Assembly (NCBI GenBank): GCA_937876865.1 | Contig: CALEFF010000086.1 | Span: 1-37,767, forward strand | From: an uncultured Bacteroidales bacterium | GTDB lineage: Bacteria > Bacteroidota > Bacteroidia > Bacteroidales > P3 | Length of the DNA: 37,767 bases | Direction: 5' to 3' | In this document: positions 14,409 through 21,622 of the stretch, in pieces | How the letters are laid out: every line of letters starts with the position of its first letter | How positions within the stretch are numbered: the stretch's first letter is position 1 | Program-made: the position numbers and the translations under genes | Notes under the pieces: generated by a model | What the model saw: only the letters and a program-made list of their open reading frames with translations | The model's database searches: none | Told to the model about the DNA's origin: nothing

Positions 14409-15794
14409 TTATTTTTTAGTTTTAGCAACTTGTGCCATCAACTGTGCTTCTACAACTAATTTATTTCCCACGTAAGCCTCGCCTTTCATTTTCACTATTC
14501 CTCTTCTGATTGGCTCGCTTAATGTAAGTTTTAATAATAATGTATCTCCTGGTACTACTTTATTTCTGAATTTTACTTCTTCAAATTTCATAAAGTAAGT
14601 ACTATAATTTTCTGGATCTTCAATATCTTTTAGTGCTAATACACCTCCTGTTTGTCCTAAGGCTTCTACTATTAACACTCCTGGCATTACAGGCTCTTGT
14701 GGAAAGTGTCCGTTAAAGAAATCTTCGTTTCCTGTTACGTTTTTCAATCCTATTACATAGTCTTCTCCTATTTCTATTACTTTATCTATAAGTAACATTG
14801 GAAATCTGTGTGGCAATAAATTTTTTATTGCTTTAATATCATATACAGGTTCTTTATTTGGGTCGTAAACTGGTATTGTGTTATTTTCCATAATGGTTTT
14901 AATTTTTCGTGATAATAAATTATTTACTTTATGTCCTGGACGCTTAACTATAAAGCGTGCTTTTATTGGTTTTCCTACAAGTGCAATATCGCCAATGAAA
15001 TCTAAAAGTTTATGACGTGCTGGTTCGTTTTCAAAATTCTGCTTTACATTGTTCAACAATCCTTTTTCTACTTTAATATCATTAGGATTTTTTCCAAAAA
15101 CACTCGCTAAATGTTTTATTTGTTCTTCTTCCAAAACCTTATCTACAAAGATTAGTGCATTATCTAAATCACCTCCTTTTATAAGGTTTAGTTTTAAAAG
15201 TTGTTCTATTTCGTCTAAGAAAACAAATGTTCTACAATTTGAAAATCCTTCTTTAAACTCCGACAATTTCTTCAAACAAGAGTTTTGACTTCCTATGATT
15301 CTTGGAGAGAAATCAATATTTAAATCTACTCTAAACCCATCGTATGGCATTGCAATCAACTCTATGTCGTTTTCTTCATCAACATAAGAGACTATTTCTT
15401 TTAAACAAAAATATTTTCTTTCCTTTTCTAATTGTTCTACTCCACTTTTCTCAATTGCTTCAAGCCAATATTTTGAACTACCATCAAGAATAGGGACTTC
15501 TTCTCCATTTATCTCAATCAAAGCGTTATCAATATTTGAGGCATACAAGGCTGCCATTAAATGCTCTATTGTTGCAACCTTTGCACCTTTTGCTTCAATT
15601 GTTGTTCCTCTTGAAGTCTCGGTAACAGCCTCAGCCTCAGCCTTAACTATCACGGGATTTTCCAAGTCAATTCTTTTAAAAACAATCCCACTATTAGCCT
15701 GGGCAGGCAAAATATTAACTTCAACATTTTTTCCTGTATGAAGTCCTTTGCCTTTGAGTGTTATTTTATTTTTTATTGTTGTTTGCTTTTCCAT
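14409..15794 (-). CDS. lpxC/fabZ: LpxC-FabZ fusion: UDP-3-O-acyl-GlcNAc deacetylase / 3-hydroxyacyl-ACP dehydratase
   Basis: This 461-residue fusion is typical of Bacteroidota. Residues 1-300 are LpxC, the zinc deacetylase that commits to lipid A synthesis: EHLMAAL carries zinc ligand His78, HKLLDFIGD carries His261 and Asp265, and GHKVN carries His288. Residues about 322-461 are FabZ, the dehydratase of fatty acid elongation: PHRFPMLLID (328-337), catalytic His363 in GHFPQEPVMPG and Glu377 in LIVEAL. Fusion links supply and use of hydroxyacyl-ACP. Start ATG 15794 is followed directly by the family start EKQTTIKNKITLKGKGLHTG. A TAnnTTTG element lies 13 bases upstream. Confidence 0.96.
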   Translation of the reverse strand: MEKQTTIKNKITLKGKGLHTGKNVEVNILPAQANSGIVFKRIDLENPVIVKAEAEAVTETSRGTTIEAKGAKVATIEHLMAALYASNIDNALIEINGEEVPILDGSSKYWLEAIEKSGVEQLEKERKYFCLKEIVSYVDEENDIELIAMPYDGFRVDLNIDFSPRIIGSQNSCLKKLSEFKEGFSNCRTFVFLDEIEQLLKLNLIKGGDLDNALIFVDKVLEEEQIKHLASVFGKNPNDIKVEKGLLNNVKQNFENEPARHKLLDFIGDIALVGKPIKARFIVKRPGHKVNNLLSRKIKTIMENNTIPVYDPNKEPVYDIKAIKNLLPHRFPMLLIDKVIEIGEDYVIGLKNVTGNEDFFNGHFPQEPVMPGVLIVEALGQTGGVLALKDIEDPENYSTYFMKFEEVKFRNKVVPGDTLLLKLTLSEPIRRGIVKMKGEAYVGNKLVVEAQLMAQVAKTKK

Positions 15795-15806
15795 AATTTA
15801 AAAGTG

Positions 15807-15814
15807 CAAAGTTA
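15807..15814 (-). promoter_or_regulatory. -7 element of lpxC/fabZ-lpxA
   Basis: On the minus strand TAACTTTG lies 12 bases before the ATG at 15794, matching TAnnTTTG. Confidence 0.6.
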
Positions 15815-15858
15815 AGAACTTTTATTCAAACACACAATCTTTACAATCAATAAAATAT

Positions 15859-15930
15859 TTCAAAGAAATAAAAAATTAAAACAAAGAATTAAAAAAATAA
15901 TTCTAAGAATAAAAAAATTATTTCTTTGAA
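15859..15930. repeat. intergenic inverted repeat containing a dispersed 42-base repeat
   Basis: A 13-bp perfect inverted repeat (15859-15871 with 15918-15930, TTCAAAGAAATAA and its complement) encloses 15877-15918, which is about 88 percent identical by eye to 19943-19985. The stretch TTTCTTTGAATTAT ending the element also recurs at 20029-20042. It lies between the divergent lpxC and secreted-protein promoters. Confidence 0.6.
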
Positions 15931-15949
15931 TTATTTTAACAAGCAAAAG

Positions 15950-15982
15950 TTTGCGTTAGTTAAAATTTTATTTGTATCTTTG
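15950..15982 (+). promoter_or_regulatory. promoter of the small secreted protein gene
   Basis: TTTG at 15950-15953 and TATCTTTG at 15975-15982, 21 bases apart, match both Bacteroidota promoter boxes and spacing. The ATG at 16015 follows 32 bases later. Confidence 0.75.
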
Positions 15983-16014
15983 CAAATTCAATTATATATC
16001 TATATATCAGCAAT

Positions 16015-16461
16015 ATGAAAAAAAGATTTGTTGTATTAGTAGTTTTAATGATGAGTTTTGTCTTTTCTTTTGCACAAAGCAACAACAAAGATCTCTTTCC
16101 ATTTTACATTGGTAAGGACTATGTTGTAGTAGGTGTAAGTGCGAAAACCACAGACAAAGAACTCTTAGAAATAAGAAAGAATATTTTGCAATATTCCTCT
16201 ATTCGTTTCAACGAATTTGACGTAGTAAGAGGAGAAAACGGAGATATTTATTTCTTATCAATTAAGGTGGATTGCCGAGACGGATATAATGCATACATAT
16301 CTCATAGTTTTGAAAAAGGAGACACTACAATACACGGATTTGTTAGAGATTACACAAAGACACACTTTAACAGAGCATTTTATTACGGAGACCTAACAGA
16401 CAAAACCTCTGGAATAGAAAGAATTAGAAAAGAATTAGCAGAAAAAGAAGAAGAAAAATAA
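16015..16461 (+). CDS. small secreted protein of unknown function
   Basis: The 148-residue product has a clear signal peptide (MKKRFVVLVVLMMSFVFSFA, then QSNNK). The mature part has alternating beta and alpha segments (DYVVVGVSAKTTDKELLEIRKNI, then FNEFDVVRGENGDIYFLSIKVDC) and an acidic/basic tail ending EKEEEK. No family was recognised. It has its own good promoter and sits where rpmB is often found before rpmG in this phylum. Confidence 0.82.
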   Translation: MKKRFVVLVVLMMSFVFSFAQSNNKDLFPFYIGKDYVVVGVSAKTTDKELLEIRKNILQYSSIRFNEFDVVRGENGDIYFLSIKVDCRDGYNAYISHSFEKGDTTIHGFVRDYTKTHFNRAFYYGDLTDKTSGIERIRKELAEKEEEK

Positions 16462-16503
16462 AAATTTTTTAAGATAATATTAGGTTAAGAAAAAAAATGT
16501 GTG

Positions 16504-16511
16504 TAATTTTG
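16504..16511 (+). promoter_or_regulatory. -7 element of the rpmG transcript
   Basis: TAATTTTG lies 22 bases before the rpmG ATG and matches TAnnTTTG. No clear TTTG box was seen upstream. Confidence 0.55.
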
Positions 16512-16533
16512 CACACCCAAAAATTGATGAAAG

Positions 16534-16722
16534 ATGGCAAAGAAAACGAAAGACGTAAGAGTACAAGTTATACTTGAGTGCACAGAGCACAAAGCATCAG
16601 GAATGCCTGGTACATCTCGCTATGTAACCACAAAATCAAAAAAGAATACTCCTGAGCGTTTAGAATTAAAGAAATATAATCCTATATTGAAAAGGATGAC
16701 TGTACATAAAGAAATTAAATAA
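16534..16722 (+). CDS. rpmG: 50S ribosomal protein L33
   Basis: The 62-residue protein matches L33 over its whole length: VQVILECTEH, GMPGTSRYVTTKSKKNTPER and LKKYNPILKRMTVHKEIK. L33 is a small protein of the large ribosomal subunit. The zinc-binding Cys pairs found in some L33 forms are absent (one Cys only), so this is the Cys-free type. DUF4295 follows after 21 bases. Confidence 0.95.
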   Translation: MAKKTKDVRVQVILECTEHKASGMPGTSRYVTTKSKKNTPERLELKKYNPILKRMTVHKEIK

Positions 16723-16743
16723 AAAGAATAGGAGTTATAAGAT

Positions 16744-16899
16744 ATGGCAAAGAAAGTAGTTGCAACCCTTAAAACCTCATCAGGAAAGGATTTTGCGAAA
16801 GTTATAAGAACAGTTCGTTCAGAAAAAACAGGAGCTTACACTTTTAAAGAAGAGATTGTTCCTTCTGATAGTGTAAAAGAATATCTTGCAAAGAAATAG
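16744..16899 (+). CDS. DUF4295 family small protein
   Basis: A 51-residue basic protein, MAKKVVATLKTSSGKDFAKV at the start and EYLAKK at the end, with ATG preceded by a good ribosome-binding stretch (AGGAG, 16731-16735). It matches the short conserved DUF4295 proteins that follow rpmG and precede ftsY in Bacteroidota. Its function is unknown; the constant place next to a ribosomal protein suggests a link to the ribosome. Confidence 0.88.
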   Translation: MAKKVVATLKTSSGKDFAKVIRTVRSEKTGAYTFKEEIVPSDSVKEYLAKK

Positions 16900-16914
16900 T
16901 ACTTGGCGAAGAGT

Positions 16915-16938
16915 GTGTTGTGATTTTTTTTACAACAC
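16915..16938 (+). repeat. hairpin GTGTTGT/ACAACAC after DUF4295
   Basis: A 7-bp stem with a T-rich 10-base loop lies 15 bases after the DUF4295 stop. It is not followed by a T-tract, but a second, terminator-like hairpin follows at 16961. Confidence 0.5.
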
Positions 16939-16960
16939 GTTTAGTATAAAATTTTAGTAA

Positions 16961-17008
16961 AAAGGGTTGTTGTCTAAAAACAATAAGATAACAACTCTTT
17001 GTTTTTTT
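16961..17008 (+). terminator. terminator between DUF4295 and ftsY
   Basis: AAAGGGTTGTT (16961-16971) pairs with AACAACTCTTT (16990-17000) over 11 bp with one G-U pair, and a run of seven T bases follows. It would end the rpmG-DUF4295 transcript or act as an attenuator for ftsY, whose own promoter is not obvious in the 19 bases left. Confidence 0.75.
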
Positions 17009-17026
17009 ATTTAAAAAAATTGTATT

Positions 17027-17977
17027 ATGGGATTTTTTTCTTTCTTTACAAAAAAGAACAAAGAAACACTTGACAATGGTCTTTCAAAGACCAAAGAAAG
17101 TGTATTTAGTAAAATATCAAAAGCCATAATTGGAAAATCCAAAGTAGATGAAGAAGTTCTTGATAACTTAGAGCAAATTTTAATTGAATCAGATGTTGGA
17201 GTAGAAACAACTCTAAAAATAATAGAACGCATAGAAAAAAGAGTGGCTCGCGATAAATACTTAGGCACTGCTGAGTTAAACACTATTTTAAAAGAAGAAA
17301 TAATGTTCTTGCTTAACGAAAACGAAACAGAAGAAAGAGAAAGTTTTGATTTTCCAAAACAAGATTTCCCATACGTAATAATGGTAGTTGGAGTCAATGG
17401 AGTTGGCAAAACAACTACAATAGGTAAGCTTGCATATCAATTCAAAAAAGCAGGAAAAAAAGTAGTCCTTGGAGCCTCTGACACATTCCGTGCAGCAGCT
17501 GTTGATCAACTAAAAATTTGGGCAGAAAGAGTTGATGTAGATATTATATCGCAAGGCATGGGAGCAGATCCTGCCTCAGTAGCCTTTGACACTTTGCAAT
17601 CAGCTGTTGCAAAAAAAGCAGATATTGTAATAATTGACACAGCAGGACGTTTACACAACAAAAAAGGTCTTATGGACGAATTGTCTAAGATTAGAAACGT
17701 TATGAAGAAAGTTTTGCCTTCTGCTCCAAATGAGGTGCTTTTGGTGCTTGATGCCTCAACCGGACAAAACGCAATTGAACAAGCAAGACAATTTACCGCC
17801 GCAACAGACGTAAATGCCTTAGCCTTAACAAAACTTGATGGCACCGCAAAGGGCGGAGTTGTGATTGGAATCTCAGAACAATTTAAAATCCCCGTACGTT
17901 ACATAGGATTAGGAGAACAAATGGAAGATCTCCAAATTTTTAATCGTCAAGCATTTGTAGATAGTTTATTTGAATAA
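17027..17977 (+). CDS. ftsY: signal recognition particle receptor FtsY
   Basis: The 316-residue SRP GTPase docks ribosome-SRP complexes at the inner membrane. The short N-terminus (MGFFSFFTKKNKE) stands in place of the long acidic A domain of other bacteria. The N domain spans about 25-100 and the G domain 115-316: GVNGVGKTTT (122-131), DTFRAAAVDQ (152-161), DTAGR (204-208) and TKLDGTAKGG (268-277). It is followed after 10 bases by a barrel-protein gene and then rimO. Confidence 0.96.
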   Translation: MGFFSFFTKKNKETLDNGLSKTKESVFSKISKAIIGKSKVDEEVLDNLEQILIESDVGVETTLKIIERIEKRVARDKYLGTAELNTILKEEIMFLLNENETEERESFDFPKQDFPYVIMVVGVNGVGKTTTIGKLAYQFKKAGKKVVLGASDTFRAAAVDQLKIWAERVDVDIISQGMGADPASVAFDTLQSAVAKKADIVIIDTAGRLHNKKGLMDELSKIRNVMKKVLPSAPNEVLLVLDASTGQNAIEQARQFTAATDVNALALTKLDGTAKGGVVIGISEQFKIPVRYIGLGEQMEDLQIFNRQAFVDSLFE

Positions 17978-17987
17978 AATCAAAAGT

Positions 17988-18641
17988 ATGAAAAAAATCT
18001 TATTTATCACAGTAGCAGTTTTATTAGGTCTTAACCTAAGTGCTCAAAATTATGAAAGACACAATTTTTCAATGGAAGCAGGTTATGCTCATAGTTTTTC
18101 AGAATCTCACCCTACTCAATTAACAAACACAATTGATAATCCAGATCAAGTAAAGCGTATGAAACACGATGTACACTTTGGATTTGATTACGATTACAGA
18201 TTTTCAAAATACTTTTCAGCAGGTATGAAAGCCTCTATGCTTGTTGGATTTCACTCTTTTGACAAAGTAGTAGGCTCAGACACAGTGTTATATTCAGATG
18301 ACAAAAACGTATTTTATGTAGGTCCTTCTTTCAAGGCTCAGCTACCTACAATTGCAGAAAAATTTGACATTTGGGCAAAAGCAAGTCTTGGTTATATGAA
18401 AACAAGAATCACAGACAAAGCAGAAACACCTGCAATTTACAGCGGTGATTGTTTAGGTTATGGCTTTGAAGCAGGTGTTGATTATCTTTTTTCTGACCAT
18501 ATTGGAATTGGGTTCAACGTTGAATACTTAGCAGGTAAAGTAAAAACTTTCAAAAGTGGAGAAGAGGAAATAGATATTTCTCAAACGCCAGAAAATCTTG
18601 GTAGATTAAACATTAGCCTTGGAGTTGTAATCAAATTATAA
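17988..18641 (+). CDS. outer-membrane beta-barrel protein
   Basis: Start 17988 gives 217 residues with a signal peptide (MKKILFITVAVLLGLNLSA, then QNYER). The rest is alternating hydrophobic strands with aromatic ends (FSMEAGYAHSF, HVHFGFDYDYRF-like segments, GIGFNVEYLAGKV) and a closing strand RLNISLGVVIKL, as in small 8- to 10-stranded OMP barrels. The ligand or role is unknown. It lies between ftsY and rimO with gaps of 10 and 14 bases, so it is part of the same operon. An upstream in-frame TTG at 17970 overlaps ftsY and was rejected. Confidence 0.8.
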   Translation: MKKILFITVAVLLGLNLSAQNYERHNFSMEAGYAHSFSESHPTQLTNTIDNPDQVKRMKHDVHFGFDYDYRFSKYFSAGMKASMLVGFHSFDKVVGSDTVLYSDDKNVFYVGPSFKAQLPTIAEKFDIWAKASLGYMKTRITDKAETPAIYSGDCLGYGFEAGVDYLFSDHIGIGFNVEYLAGKVKTFKSGEEEIDISQTPENLGRLNISLGVVIKL

Positions 18642-18655
18642 AAAGACCTATAACC

Positions 18656-19945
18656 TTGAAAATAAACATCATTACACTCGGTTGCTCAAAAAATCTTGTA
18701 GATAGCGAACACTTAGCAGGAGTTTTAAAAGCAAACGGACACGAAGTATTATTTGACTCTACAAAAAAGAAATTTGACGTTGCCATAATCAACACTTGCG
18801 GATTTATAGGCGATGCAAAAGAAGAGTCAATCGATGTTATATTAGAATACATAGAAGAGAAGAAAAAAGGAAACATAGGAAAAATCATCGTCTTTGGCTG
18901 TTTGGTAGAACGCTACAAAGAAACCTTAGAAGAAGAATTTATAGAAATAGACGCATTCTTTGGAGTAAACAACTATCTCGATATTGCAACATATCTAAAT
19001 GCCCAAATAGAAAAAGACTTCTTTCTTCAACGACAACCAAGCACACCAAAACACTTTGCTTATCTTAAAATATCAGAAGGTTGCGATAGATTTTGTTCCT
19101 TTTGTGCCATTCCCTACATAAGAGGCAGACATATCTCAATCCCAATTGAAGAATTAGTAGAAGAAGCTAAATGCCTTGCAAAACGAGGAGTAAAAGAAAT
19201 CATAATAATTGCACAAGACACTTGTAACTATGGCAAAGACCTTTATAGAAAAGTAAGACTTGTTGATTTATTAAAAGAAATTGCAAAAATAGAGCAAATA
19301 GAATGGATACGTTTGCAATACTCCTATCCTAACGATTTCAACGATGAATTGATAGAATTCTTAGCAAATGAGCCTAAGATGTGCAAATACATCGATATGC
19401 CTTTGCAACATATCAACAATCGATTACTTTCTTCAATGAATCGCAAAATTACAGGCGAAGAAATAAGAACCTTAATCAACAAAATCAGAAAAAAAATACC
19501 ACAAGTATGCCTTCGCACGACCTTAATTGTTGGCTACCCTTCGGAAAGCAAAGAAGAATTTGAAGAGCTAAAAGAATTTGTTGAGCAAACAAAGTTTGAC
19601 AGAATGGGAGCCTTCACTTACTCCGCCGAAGAAAACACTGCCGCATTTAAATTAGAGGATAACATCAGTCAAGAAGAAAAAGACGAACGTTTAGACGCCC
19701 TAACCTTTTTACAAGAAGGCGTTTCCCTAAATCTAAACCAAAAGAAAATCGGCAAAACCTTCAAAGTATTGATAGACAGAAAAGAAGGCGAATACTATGT
19801 TGGTAGAACAGAATTTGATTCTCCTGAGGTAGATAACGAAGTATTAATTTCGATAGAAGAAAAAATAAAAATCGGAAACTTTTATCAAGTAAAAATCACC
19901 GATGCAGTAGAGTTTGACCTTTATGGTGAGATAGTAGAAAAATAA
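18656..19945 (+). CDS. rimO: ribosomal protein uS12 methylthiotransferase
   Basis: The 429-residue radical SAM enzyme adds a methylthio group to Asp89 of ribosomal protein S12. The N-terminal MTTase domain holds Cys10, Cys48 and Cys82 (first cluster), the radical SAM motif EGCDRFCSFC carries Cys143, Cys147 and Cys150, and the C-terminus is a TRAM domain (about 365-429). ITLGCSKNLVDSE is the family signature for RimO rather than MiaB or MtaB. No ATG lies near the conserved start, so the TTG at 18656 is chosen. It is the last gene of its operon. Confidence 0.95.
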   Translation: MKINIITLGCSKNLVDSEHLAGVLKANGHEVLFDSTKKKFDVAIINTCGFIGDAKEESIDVILEYIEEKKKGNIGKIIVFGCLVERYKETLEEEFIEIDAFFGVNNYLDIATYLNAQIEKDFFLQRQPSTPKHFAYLKISEGCDRFCSFCAIPYIRGRHISIPIEELVEEAKCLAKRGVKEIIIIAQDTCNYGKDLYRKVRLVDLLKEIAKIEQIEWIRLQYSYPNDFNDELIEFLANEPKMCKYIDMPLQHINNRLLSSMNRKITGEEIRTLINKIRKKIPQVCLRTTLIVGYPSESKEEFEELKEFVEQTKFDRMGAFTYSAEENTAAFKLEDNISQEEKDERLDALTFLQEGVSLNLNQKKIGKTFKVLIDRKEGEYYVGRTEFDSPEVDNEVLISIEEKIKIGNFYQVKITDAVEFDLYGEIVEK

Positions 19946-19985
19946 AACAAAGGATTAAGGAAATAACTCTAAGGAATAAAAAAAT
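19943..19985. repeat. second copy of the dispersed 42-base intergenic repeat
   Basis: About 88 percent identical by eye to 15877-15918, differing by four substitutions and one inserted G. It starts at the rimO stop codon and leads into the terminator at 19986. Confidence 0.6.
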
Positions 19986-20030
19986 AAAACGCTCGTTTGT
20001 CAAAATAAAACAAAGACTCACGAGCGTTTT
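19986..20030. terminator. bidirectional terminator between rimO and the WD40 gene
   Basis: AAAACGCTCGT (19986-19996) pairs perfectly with ACGAGCGTTTT (20020-20030), with a further inner TTTGT/ACAAA pairing in the 23-base loop. It lies between convergent genes. Confidence 0.88.
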
Positions 20031-20053
20031 TCTTTGAATTATAAAATCAATCC

Positions 20054-21025
20054 CTATTCCTCTCCCCAAATCTTAACGGTATAATCATCTGAACCGCTGA
20101 TAATTTTTGTGCCATCGGGACTATATGCTACCGAATAGACCTCTAATGAATGTCCTTCCAAGGTTTGAAGGCATTCTCCTGTGTTTGCATCCCATATCTT
20201 AATGGTTTCATCACTTGAACCACTAATTATTTTTGTGCCGTCGGGACTATATGCTACGGAATAGACAGTACCTGAATGTCCCTCCAAGGTTTTAAGGCAT
20301 TGTCCTGTGTTTGCATCCCATATCTTAACGGTTTCATCCACTGAACCGCTGATTATTTTTGTGCCATCGGGACTATATGCTACGGAAGTAACCCATTTAG
20401 AATGTCCCTTTAAGGTTTTAAGGCATTCTCCTATGTTTGCATCCCATATCTTAATGGTTTTACCACATGAACCGCTGATAATTTTTGTGCCATCGGGACT
20501 ATATGCTACGGAATTGACAATATATGAATGTCCCTCCAAGGTTTTAAGACATTGTCCTGTGTTTGCATCCCATATCTTAATGGTTTTATCATCTGAACCG
20601 CTGATTATTTTTTTGCCATCGGAACTAAACGCTACGAACCAGATAATATCTGAATGTCCCTCCAAGGTTTTAAGACATTCTCCTGTGTTTGCGTCCCATA
20701 TCTTAATGGTTTGATCATCTGAACCGCTGATAATTTTTGTGCCATTGGGACTAAATGCTACGGAATTGACCCAATCTGAATGTCCCTTTAAGGTTTTAAG
20801 ACATTCTCCTGTGTTTGCATCCCATATCTTAACGGTTTCATCCGGTGAACCGTTGATAATTTTTGTACCATCGGGACTAAATGCTACGGAATAGACACTA
20901 TATGAATGTTCCTTCAAGGTTTTAAGGCATTTAAACTTACTTACATCTTGTGCATTCAATTTTTCAAATCCCACAAATAACGAAGTAAATACCACAATCA
21001 AACTAAAAATCTTTATTTTATTCAT
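20054..21025 (-). CDS. secreted seven-repeat WD40 beta-propeller protein
   Basis: ATG at 21025 (323 residues) is preferred to the ATG at 21034, because an AAAAGG ribosome-binding stretch lies nine bases upstream of it and directly against the other. A signal peptide (MNKIKIFSLIVVFTSLFVG...LNAQ) is followed by seven 42-residue WD40 units, enough to close one propeller. The units are almost identical outside about residues 5-10 (SYSVYS, SDWVNS, SDIIWF, SYIVNS, SKWVTS, SGTVYS, SLEVYS) and the residues after SGS. No T9SS sorting domain or lipobox is present, so a periplasmic or released binding protein is inferred. It is the inverted relative of the gene at 1-752 and ends the same way (WGEE). Ligand unknown. 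Confidence 0.92.
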   Translation of the reverse strand: MNKIKIFSLIVVFTSLFVGFEKLNAQDVSKFKCLKTLKEHSYSVYSVAFSPDGTKIINGSPDETVKIWDANTGECLKTLKGHSDWVNSVAFSPNGTKIISGSDDQTIKIWDANTGECLKTLEGHSDIIWFVAFSSDGKKIISGSDDKTIKIWDANTGQCLKTLEGHSYIVNSVAYSPDGTKIISGSCGKTIKIWDANIGECLKTLKGHSKWVTSVAYSPDGTKIISGSVDETVKIWDANTGQCLKTLEGHSGTVYSVAYSPDGTKIISGSSDETIKIWDANTGECLQTLEGHSLEVYSVAYSPDGTKIISGSDDYTVKIWGEE

Positions 21026-21061
21026 TTTCAACATCCTTTTTAAAGGTTAATAACTATTTCG

Positions 21062-21069
21062 CAAAAGTA
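21062..21069 (-). promoter_or_regulatory. -7 element of the WD40 gene
   Basis: On the minus strand TACTTTTG matches TAnnTTTG and lies 36 bases upstream of the ATG at 21025. Confidence 0.6.
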
Positions 21070-21264
21070 AAAAAAATTTTTAAAAGCACAAAAAAACATT
21101 AAAGAAACTCTTAATTCCATAGCTCAAAATTTACAGACAAAAATCTTTATTTTACGGAAATTTCATTTTGGGATTTTTGTAAAAATTCTTGCGAAAAATT
21201 GATGAAAATTAGGGTTAATTTTTCGCAGATTTGGAGTTTTTTTACGAAAAGCTCGTTTAGAATT

Positions 21265-21320
21265 TTCTAAATCAGGGATAGAAATTTCTAAATCAAGGAT
21301 AGAAAAAATTAAATCAAGGT
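21265..21320. repeat. imperfect 21-bp-period tandem repeat
   Basis: TTCTAAATCAGGGATAGAAA (21265-21284) is followed by a one-change copy at 21286-21305 and a partial third copy near 21308 (TTAAATCAAGG). The period is 21, then about 22. Confidence 0.65.
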
Positions 21321-21439
21321 TTTTTTGCATGAAAATCATTGAAAAAATTTGAAAAATCAAAGAAAAAATCGCAAAAATCAAAGACTTTTTTGGCAAAATC
21401 AAGGCTTTGAAAAGTTAAGTTTTTGATTTTGTGATTTTT

Positions 21440-21516
21440 AGTTAAGGGCTTATATTTTAAAAAAATGCGTACGAATATTTTTTGTTTGAAAATATCGCAC
21501 GCATTTGGGCTTAACT
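21440..21516. repeat. large imperfect palindrome
   Basis: An inner arm (21463-21481, AAATGCGT.CGA.TATTTT) pairs with 21489-21506 with one mismatch and one bulge around a 7-base loop, and an outer AGTTAAG/CTTAACT pair (21440-21446 with 21510-21516) encloses it. There is no T-tract, so it is not a simple terminator. Confidence 0.7.
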
Positions 21517-21575
21517 CGTGGGAAAACGGATTTATGTTTTTGCTAAATGCTATTTTGATTTCTTAAAAACGAAGG

Positions 21576-21615
21576 GTTAAAAAAAGAAAGCAAAGAGTTA
21601 ATCTTTGCTTTCTTT
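21576..21615 (-). terminator. terminator of the seven-gene operon
   Basis: A 14-bp perfect stem (21583-21596 with 21602-21615, AAAGAAAGCAAAGA and its complement, five-base loop) is followed on the minus strand by seven T bases. It starts eight bases after the stop codon of the OmpA-family gene. Confidence 0.88.
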
Positions 21616-21622
21616 GTGTTTC

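Larger units (their letters stand above)
21070..21575. other. 506-bp noncoding stretch upstream of the WD40 gene
   Basis: No supported gene lies here. The region is strongly AT-rich with many AAAATCAA-like words, a 21-bp-period repeat (21265-21320) and a large imperfect palindrome (21440-21516). An open frame of 79 codons on the minus strand (21163-21402) is low in complexity, rich in Ile, Phe and Lys, and not believed. Confidence 0.6.

Noticed and set aside
20307..20714. 135-codon plus-strand gene antisense to the WD40 gene
   Set aside because: It is the antisense reading of the WD40 repeats, kept open only because the repeats are so alike; the same happens at 164-373.
21163..21402. 79-codon minus-strand gene
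   Set aside because: Low-complexity Ile/Phe/Lys sequence that follows the AT-rich repeats; no ribosome-binding site, no recognisable family, overlaps the 21-bp array.
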